Assembly (NCBI GenBank): GCA_963422275.1
Contig: OY729418.1
Coordinates: 2,294,001 to 2,358,000, forward strand
DNA length: 64,000 nt
Direction of reading: 5' to 3'
Source of the DNA: G963422275 sp963422275
GTDB taxonomy: Bacteria > Pseudomonadota > Alphaproteobacteria > Rhodobacterales > Rhodobacteraceae
The notes under the pieces are model-generated. The model was not told where the DNA came from, ran no database searches, and saw only the letters and a program-made list of their open reading frames with translations. Positions 54,657-64,000 of this stretch are shown piece after piece; position 1 is the stretch's first letter, and each line of letters opens with the position of its first letter. Made by a program: the position numbers and the translations under genes.

Positions 54657-55340
54657 ATGGAAAAATTGGCGGTTATGGAACGCGAAAAGCGCGAGTTGCA
54701 GAAACGGGCGAAGGCACTTGCCAAAAAGTTTGACAAGCAGGGCCTCGAGGACGATGAGGCTACCGAGCTGACCGAGCTTCGGGAAAAGGCCGAGGGCCTT
54801 GACAAGAAAATCGCAAATGCCAAATGGGCAAAGGCCATCGCGACCGAAAAAGAAGCTGAAACCATCAAAGACTCAGAAACTCGTTCGTTTGATGCCGAGT
54901 GCCGGGCGTTCAGTCTGGCTAGGGCGATCCGTATCGCGATGGGTCGGGAAAGGCTTGACGGACGAGAGGCGGAAGTAAGCCGAGAGGTTGAGAAGCGTTC
55001 TGCACTTCCCTTTGAGGGGATGCCTGTTCCGATGAGCGTTCTTGACGGCGATGCGCCTTCCGAGACGCGGGCGGTCACCACGACCGCGCCCTCTGCGGGG
55101 ACGGGTTCCCGGATTATCCAAACGGACTACAGGCCGGGCGATTACATCCCTCTGCTCCGGGATCAACTTGTGGCGCGTTCGGTCAGTATTCCCAGCAAAT
55201 GATCCTGCAATCTTCGCCCGACATCGAGATGCTGTTCAGGCAGGATTTGTCCCGGGCGATGGCCGAAGGCATTGATCGAGCCGTTGTGCAAGGCGGTAAA
55301 ACGAATGAGCCGGACGGCGTCATTGCATCCGTCAGGGCAA
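54657..55340 (+). pseudogene. HK97-type major capsid protein, internally deleted
   Basis: The N-terminal coiled-coil delta domain (MEKLAVMEREKRELQKRAKAL, then KLDKQ-type charged helices) and the start of the capsid fold (RIIQTDYRPGDYIPLLRDQLVARSV) end early at 55202. In the next frame GQYSQQMILQSSPDIEMLFRQDL and GIDRAVVQGGKTNEPDGVIAS match the later capsid helix, so roughly 90 codons are missing. The C-terminus beyond 55340 is lost. It starts only about 30 bases after the terminase, with no portal or protease gene between. Confidence 0.65.
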
Positions 55341-56107
55341 CCGCGCGTTCGGGGGACACTAGGAGCGGTTCCGAGAGTGCTGGAAGCTTTTCCTGCGGTT
55401 CCGGAAAAGAATTGCAGGGCATCGAATCCCCGACTGGCCCGACTTGGTGAAATTTGCCGCCCGGTCCGCCAATTAGCAGGAGGGAACCTCGTTTGCGGCA
55501 TTGCAGACAGCTTCTCGTGGGTATGCCATGCAGCCTAGTTTCTCCGATCTTCAATGCGCCGGGTCCGGTGGGGATGTGTTGAAGGAGACCGTTGGTGACA
55601 AGCTTGAAATTGCTTGCGGATGCGGCCGCAAGTTTGCGACGAAGTTCACCAAGACCGCCGCATATTGCCAGCCTAAAGAGATCGCCAGCCGAAGCCCGCA
55701 ACACTGCCGTCCACAGGCTGGCCGCAAATGATGGGATGTTCGCTAGCAGATCGTTTTGGGGCCGATTGACCTCAAGAACCCGACGAATGAGAGCGCAATG
55801 GGTTGGCGACCGAGGTGGGGATGAATGCGCGAGAGGTGCGCGACCTGGATGAAATTGCCTCTGCCTCGAGACAGCTGAGGCAAGCCAGGCATCAGATGGC
55901 GAGGGGCGCGATCCAAATCTGAATCCCTGTGCGTTGATCTGCTTGCACAATGAGTCGTCAGGACTGGCTTGCTCGACAATCGCTGCAACAAGGTTTCGCG
56001 GCTGCACCAAGGCCGAAGCATTTCGATGCTTGGGGTGCGGACATTGCAGCTGGTTGCCGGCGTCTGCCTGGATTTCCGAAAAATGAATCGACTGCCGAAA
56101 TTTTCGC
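55341..56107. other. Region before nusG, no gene recognised
   Basis: Several short frames are present, for example one with DSFSWVCHAA and another with IACGCGRKFATKFTKTAAYCQ, but none has a known family or a clear start. A stretch near 55760-55900 can be read across frames as KNPTNESAMG and MNAREVRDLDEIAS and could be another phage-protein scrap. The right boundary of the inserted DNA must lie somewhere here or just after. Confidence 0.45.
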
Positions 56108-56136
56108 TTGCACCCGATTGCCGGAAATGCTATAAA
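56108..56136 (+). promoter_or_regulatory. Sigma-70-type promoter for nusG
   Basis: TTGCAC (56108-56113), a 17-bp spacer and TATAAA (56131-56136) form a near-consensus promoter, with transcription expected to start near 56143. It lies 140 bases before the nusG ATG. A 7-bp hairpin AGTGCGC / GCGCACT (56157-56163 with 56180-56186) followed by CTTTATTTTATT sits in the leader and could attenuate. With secE 8.4 kb away, this is the likely source of nusG-rplKAJL-rpoBC transcripts. Confidence 0.65.
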
Positions 56137-56275
56137 GAGCGTTCGTAATGAATCGAAGTGCGCGACTTTGGCGATCTGAGCGCACTCTTTATTTTATTGT
56201 GGAAATTTGCCGTCAACTCCATTGGAAAATCCCGACTGACTGTCAACATTCAGGCCTTGGGTAAGGGAATGCCGC

Positions 56276-56809
56276 ATGGCGAAACGCTGGTATTCAATTA
56301 GTGTGCTGTCGAATTACGAGAAGAGGGTGAAAGAGCAAATTCGCCAGGCGGTTGCGCAGAACGGGCTCGAAGAGCAAATTGACCAGGTGCTTGTGCCGAC
56401 CGAGGATGTTCTTGAGGTACGACGCGGAAAGAAGGTGCCGACGGAACGGCGATACATGCCCGGATATGTTCTTGTCCACATGGAAATGACGGACAAGGGG
56501 TATCACCTGATCAACGGGATCAATCGCGTGACGGGCTTTCTCGGAACGTCGGGTCAACCATCTCCGATGCGCGATGAAGAGGTCAACGCGATCATCAATC
56601 GCGCCGAGCAGGGCACCAAGGCGCCTCGGTCCCTCGTGTTCTACGAAGTGGGCGAGAAGGTCAATGTCACCGATGGCCCGTTCGAGGGCTTCACGGCATC
56701 GGTGGAGAAAGTGGACGAGGAAAACGCGCGGCTGAAGGTGTCGGTTTCGATATTCGGGCGCTCGACACCCGTAGACTTGGAATACAACCAAGTTACCAAA
56801 CAAGCGTAG
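56276..56809 (+). CDS. nusG: Transcription termination/antitermination factor NusG
   Basis: 177 residues. The N-terminal NGN domain starts WYSISVLSNYEKRVKEQIRQ, with YMPGYVLVHMEM and VTGFLGTSG. The C-terminal KOW domain has FYEVGEKVNVTDGPFEGFTASVEKVDE. NusG binds RNA polymerase, links it to Rho or to the ribosome and promotes processivity. The normal neighbour secE is displaced upstream; rplK follows after 42 bp. Confidence 0.95.
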   Translation: MAKRWYSISVLSNYEKRVKEQIRQAVAQNGLEEQIDQVLVPTEDVLEVRRGKKVPTERRYMPGYVLVHMEMTDKGYHLINGINRVTGFLGTSGQPSPMRDEEVNAIINRAEQGTKAPRSLVFYEVGEKVNVTDGPFEGFTASVEKVDEENARLKVSVSIFGRSTPVDLEYNQVTKQA

Positions 56810-56851
56810 CACCGGGCTGTCAGCCGGCGCAGGAAACGGGGGAAGGGCCGC

Positions 56852-57280
56852 ATGGCGAAGAAACTGATAGGAACGCTCAAGCTTCAAGTTCCGGCCGGCA
56901 ACGCAAATCCGGCTCCACCTGTCGGGCCGGCGCTCGGCCAGCGCGGAATCAACATCATGGAGTTCTGCAAGGCATTCAATGCAAGAACGCAGTCCATCGA
57001 GAAAGGCGTTCCATGCCCGACCATCATCTCCTACTTCCAGGACAAGTCGTTTGCCATGGAGATCAAGACGCCTCCCGCGTCCTATTACTTGAAGAAAGCG
57101 GCAGGTCTCGAGTCAGGATCAAACATGCCCGGTCGCGAGACCGCAGGGCATGTGACAACCGCCCAGGTTCGCGAGATCGCCCAGGCGAAGATGGCGGACC
57201 TCAACACGAGCGACATCGATGCCGCCATGAAAATCGTCCTTGGGTCGGCTCGGTCGATTGGAATCGAGGTCAGGGGATAA
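56852..57280 (+). CDS. rplK: 50S ribosomal protein L11
   Basis: 142 residues, the usual size. LKLQVPAGNANPAPPVGPALGQRGINIMEFCKAFN and the C-terminal RNA-binding domain (TAGHVTTAQVREIAQAKMADLN) are unmistakable. It forms the GTPase-associated centre of 23S rRNA with L10/L12. It starts at ATG 56852 after GGGGGAAGGG and is followed by rplA after four bases. Confidence 0.96.
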   Translation: MAKKLIGTLKLQVPAGNANPAPPVGPALGQRGINIMEFCKAFNARTQSIEKGVPCPTIISYFQDKSFAMEIKTPPASYYLKKAAGLESGSNMPGRETAGHVTTAQVREIAQAKMADLNTSDIDAAMKIVLGSARSIGIEVRG

Positions 57281-57284
57281 GCCG

Positions 57285-57983
57285 ATGGCAAAAGTTGGAA
57301 AGAGAACAAGGGCCGCGCGAGCGGCCGTCGCCGGAAAGGCGAATGTCACTGTCGAGGAGGCGGTGGCTTTGGTGAAGGCGAACGCCACCGCCAAATTTTC
57401 CGAATCCGTTGAGATAGCGATGAACCTTGGCGTCGACACGCGCCACGCCGACCAGAACGTCAGGGGCACGGTCAGCCTACCAAACGGCACCGGAAAGACA
57501 GTTCGCGTGGCTGTCTTCGCAAGAGGCGAAAAGGCTGGCGAGGCAAAGGATGCTGGTGCCGACATTGTCGGTGCCGAAGATCTCATGGAGACCATTCAGG
57601 GAGGAAAGATCGAGTTTGATCGATGCATCGCCTCACCCGACATGATGTCGTTGGTAGGCAGGCTGGGAAGGATATTGGGACCGCGCAATCTCATGCCGAA
57701 CCCGCGCGTCGGCACCGTAACGGCAAACGTGGCGGAAGCTGTGCGCAAGGCAAAGGCGGGAGAGGTTCAGTTCCGTGCTGAGCGAGCCGGAGTGGTGCAC
57801 GCCGGCATCGGGAAGGCGTCGTTTGACGAAGCGAAGCTTGTGGAAAACGTGCGGGCGTTCGTGGGGACGGTCAGCCGTGCCAGGCCGCCCGGAGCAAAGG
57901 GGAAATTCGTCAGGAAAATCGCGCTGTGCTCAACCATGGGACCCGGCGTGTCGGTCAGCGTGGAGTCGGCGACCGGAAATTGA
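57285..57983 (+). CDS. rplA: 50S ribosomal protein L1
   Basis: 232 residues from ATG 57285 (MAKVGKRTRAARAAVAGK). It shows GVDTRHADQNVRGTVSLPNGTGK and SLVGRLGRILGPRNLMPNPRVGTVT, both typical of L1. It sits at the L1 stalk and can repress its own operon in many bacteria. A hairpin (57993-58010) follows the stop. Confidence 0.96.
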   Translation: MAKVGKRTRAARAAVAGKANVTVEEAVALVKANATAKFSESVEIAMNLGVDTRHADQNVRGTVSLPNGTGKTVRVAVFARGEKAGEAKDAGADIVGAEDLMETIQGGKIEFDRCIASPDMMSLVGRLGRILGPRNLMPNPRVGTVTANVAEAVRKAKAGEVQFRAERAGVVHAGIGKASFDEAKLVENVRAFVGTVSRARPPGAKGKFVRKIALCSTMGPGVSVSVESATGN

Positions 57984-58240
57984 GAATTCTTTCGCCTTCT
58001 TGCGAAGGCGGAGAGTGCGGCGGACCGGCAACGGTTCGCCGACTGTCCGAGACGGCGGGTTTCGGCGGGCATACCCGCCCGGCGAGCTAAATCCTGCCTG
58101 AGACGGGAAACGGAGAGATCAAGCGGAAGACAACCTTCCAGGCGAGCCTGTTCGAACCCCGAAGTCAAGGACCCGAGCGCCGGGCAGTGCCCGGCATAAC
58201 TGAGTTGGAGGGGTCTCCCTCCATTGACTGGAGCGAAACT
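57984..58240 (+). promoter_or_regulatory. rplJ leader with hairpins (L10-type regulation likely)
   Basis: The 257-base gap between rplA and rplJ contains CGCCTTC-TTGC-GAAGGCG (57993-58010) and GGCGGG-CATA-CCCGCC (58063-58078), among other G/C-rich repeats. In many bacteria the L10(L12) complex binds a folded leader here to control rplJL translation, and partial attenuation can occur. The position and structure fit that role. The specific binding kink-turn was not identified. Confidence 0.5.
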
Positions 58241-58756
58241 GTGGATAGAGCCCGAAAGGAACAGGTGGTCGAGGATCTCGGTCATATCTTCGAGAGCTCT
58301 GGCGTCGTCGTCGTGGCGAGGTACGTGGGTCTCACAGTTGCAGACATGCAGGATTTCCGGGGTCGCATGCGCGAAGCCGGAGGTTTTGTCCGCGTTGCCA
58401 AGAACAGGCTCGCCAAAATCGCGATCAAGGGCACCCAGTGCAGCGGAATCGCCGACCTGCTTAACGGCATGACCGTCTTGGCCTACTCCGAGGATCCGGT
58501 GACCGCGGCAAAAGTCGCCCAAGCCTACGCCAAGGATAACGCCAAGCTTGTCGTGCTCGGTGGAGCAATGGGCGGCACCGCTCTTGGTCCCGACGGCGTG
58601 AAGTCGATTGCTGCCATGCCGTCCAGAGAGGAACTGCTTGCCTTGTTGGTTGGATGCATTGCGGCACCGGCGGCAAACGTTGCCGGGGCGATAGGCGCGC
58701 CTGCGTCCAGCATGGCTTCAATCCTCGAGGCCATCGAGGAGCGCGAGGCGGCGTAG
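58241..58756 (+). CDS. rplJ: 50S ribosomal protein L10
   Basis: 171 residues with start GTG 58241 (translated MDRARKEQVVEDLGHIF), which matches the usual L10 start; a GGAG site lies about 11 bases upstream. VVVARYVGLTVADMQDFRGRMREAGGFVRVAKNRL is typical. The C-terminal helix (about 130-170) holds the L12 dimers. A longer frame from 58187 would add 18 residues unlike other L10 proteins. Confidence 0.93.
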   Translation: MDRARKEQVVEDLGHIFESSGVVVVARYVGLTVADMQDFRGRMREAGGFVRVAKNRLAKIAIKGTQCSGIADLLNGMTVLAYSEDPVTAAKVAQAYAKDNAKLVVLGGAMGGTALGPDGVKSIAAMPSREELLALLVGCIAAPAANVAGAIGAPASSMASILEAIEEREAA

Positions 58757-58833
58757 CGGAATGCAACAAGTGAGACAGGGCGGGAAACGGCACGGACGAA
58801 TCAAGCAGAAAACTGGAGTGAGAATACAGAGTA

Positions 58834-59214
58834 ATGGCAGATTTGAACAAGTTGGCCGAGGAAATTGTCGGTCTGACGCTCTTGAAAGCGCAAGAACTCA
58901 AGACGATCCTCAAGGACAAGTACGGAATTGAGCCGGCCGCCGCTGGAGCGGTCATGGTTGCCGGGCCGGACAGCGGCGGCGGCAGCGAAGAGGCCGAGGA
59001 GCAAACCGAATTCGATGTCATCCTCAAGGCGGCCGGGTCGCAGAAGGTGCAGGTCATCAAGGAAGTTCGCGCGATAACCAGCTTGGGTCTCCGGGAAGCG
59101 AAAGAGCTTGTCGAGGCCGGCGGAAAGCCCGTCAAGGAAGGCGCTTCCAAGGAAGAGGCGGAGCAGCTCAAGGAACGGCTTGTGGCAGTCGGCGCAGAAG
59201 TGGAGATCAAGTAA
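58834..59214 (+). CDS. rplL: 50S ribosomal protein L7/L12
   Basis: 126 residues. The N-terminal dimerisation domain (MADLNKLAEEIVGLTLLKAQEL), an Ala/Gly-rich hinge and the C-terminal domain (VIKEVRAITSLGLREAKELVEAGGKPVKEG) are all present. It recruits translation GTPases. The hinge is rather acidic (SGGGSEEAEEQTEF). Confidence 0.96.
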   Translation: MADLNKLAEEIVGLTLLKAQELKTILKDKYGIEPAAAGAVMVAGPDSGGGSEEAEEQTEFDVILKAAGSQKVQVIKEVRAITSLGLREAKELVEAGGKPVKEGASKEEAEQLKERLVAVGAEVEIK

Positions 59215-59236
59215 CGCCGATTGGGATCGGACGAGA

Positions 59237-59252
59237 CCGCCGGTTCCGGCGG
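59237..59252 (+). promoter_or_regulatory. Hairpin in the rplL-rpoB gap
   Basis: CCGCCGG / CCGGCGG forms a 7-bp stem with a TT loop (in practice a shorter stem with a 4-base loop) in the 200-bp space before rpoB. In other bacteria this gap holds an attenuator or processing site that lowers rpoBC expression relative to rplL. No T-run follows. Confidence 0.45.
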
Positions 59253-59413
59253 CTCGCGTCTCCAGCGAAACTGCTGCGTGCAGTTTCCGGAAAGGCGCAA
59301 TTGGAAGTTCGGCGCTGGCCGGTGGCGCGGCTGGCAGGAATTGAACTTCGCAGCTACCGAAAGGCGCATGGCTCCGCTGCCCAGCGGGGCCACCGCATCT
59401 GATTTGGAAGAGG

Positions 59414-63577
<4,164 letters not shown>

Positions 63578-63592
63578 TCTAGAGGCAAGGAA

Positions 63593-64000
63593 ATGAATCG
63601 CGAACTATCGACAGCCGCTCACAGGAGAGAGGCAGTGCCGGATTCCTTTGATCAGGTACGGATTTCTCTGGCCTCCCCGGAGCGAATTCTCTCTTGGTCG
63701 TTCGGCGAGATCAAGAAGCCCGAGACCATCAACTACAGGACTTTCAAGCCCGAGCGGGACGGACTGTTCTGCGCCCGGATTCTGGGGCCGATCAAGGACT
63801 ACGAGTGCCTTTGTGGCAAGTACAAGAGAATGAAGTATCGGGGCCTGACTTGCGAGAAGTGCGGCGTCGAAGTCACCATGCAGAAGGTGCGCCGCGAGCG
63901 GATGGGCCACATCGATCTTGCGGCTCCCGTGGCGCATATCTGGTTCCTGAAGTCCCTGCCGAGCCGCATCGGCCTGATGCTGGACATGACGCTCAAGGAC
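63593..64000 (+). CDS. rpoC: DNA-directed RNA polymerase subunit beta', 5' part
   Basis: Starts at ATG 63593, 15 bp after rpoB, and runs off the window. The translation gives MNRELSTAAHRREAVPDSFD, ISLASPERILSWSFGEIKKP, NYRTFKPERDGLFCARIFG-like text and the zinc-binding motif YECLCGKYKRMKYRGLTCEKCGVEV. The first 14 residues are a lead before the usual start of homologous sequence. About 136 residues are visible. Confidence 0.95.
   Translation, partial: MNRELSTAAHRREAVPDSFDQVRISLASPERILSWSFGEIKKPETINYRTFKPERDGLFCARILGPIKDYECLCGKYKRMKYRGLTCEKCGVEVTMQKVRRERMGHIDLAAPVAHIWFLKSLPSRIGLMLDMTLKD

Overview
The window looks like a chromosomal segment of an alphaproteobacterium. Gene content and protein signatures resemble Rhodobacterales-type genomes, but this is inferred from sequence character only. 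The evidence is the order tRNA-Trp, secE, (insertion), nusG, rplK, rplA, rplJ, rplL, rpoB, rpoC, an alphaproteobacterial-type ParC, and many ABC and TTT uptake systems with Shine-Dalgarno-led genes. The chromosome carries many insertion sequences, most of them frameshifted or truncated, which suggests past IS expansion followed by decay.

Layout. 1-2640: an IS982 copy, an IS5-family copy and an IS remnant. 2667-8071: a ydcSTUV-patD-like operon for import of a polyamine-type substrate and oxidation of gamma-aminobutyraldehyde. 8079-13844: a graveyard of mobile DNA with two abutting IS5-family elements, a TPR gene tail, an IS701 remnant, a two-gene cassette with a HEPN protein, a broken MobF relaxase/helicase and an IS5 fragment. 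14025-30156: a large catabolic locus on the plus strand, interrupted only by a GntR regulator. It has a PotD/B/C/A-type importer, a tandem cyclase/hydrolase, three aminotransferases (one fused to an Asp/Glu-racemase-like domain), an aldehyde dehydrogenase, RidA, an amidase, and a polar-amino-acid binding protein with two permeases. 30157-31346: a tRNA-Leu-like 3' remnant and an IS630 remnant. 31347-38219: TctCBA, an L-rhamnonate-dehydratase-like enzyme, a DapA-family aldolase, a GntR regulator and PdxA2, which together look like a sugar-acid pathway. 38614-42052: a creatininase-like hydrolase and a second polar-amino-acid ABC system. 42540-47132: parC, a cytochrome P450 and a lipoprotein. 47339-64000: tRNA-Trp, secE, an 8.4-kb insertion (lysine-rich small ORF, IS5, second IS982, prophage remnant with an IS1182 in its terminase), then nusG to rpoC.

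How it fits together. The 14-30 kb locus reads as one pathway. An amine or amide is imported, ring-opened or hydrolysed by the cyclase and amidase, transaminated, protected from enamine by-products by RidA, and the aldehyde is oxidised. The substrate is unknown. The 31-38 kb locus reads as import, dehydration and aldol cleavage of a sugar acid. In the essential transcription/translation operon, nusG now lies 8.4 kb from secE and has a strong-looking sigma-70-type promoter of its own. No CRISPR array, rRNA gene or complete prophage was seen.
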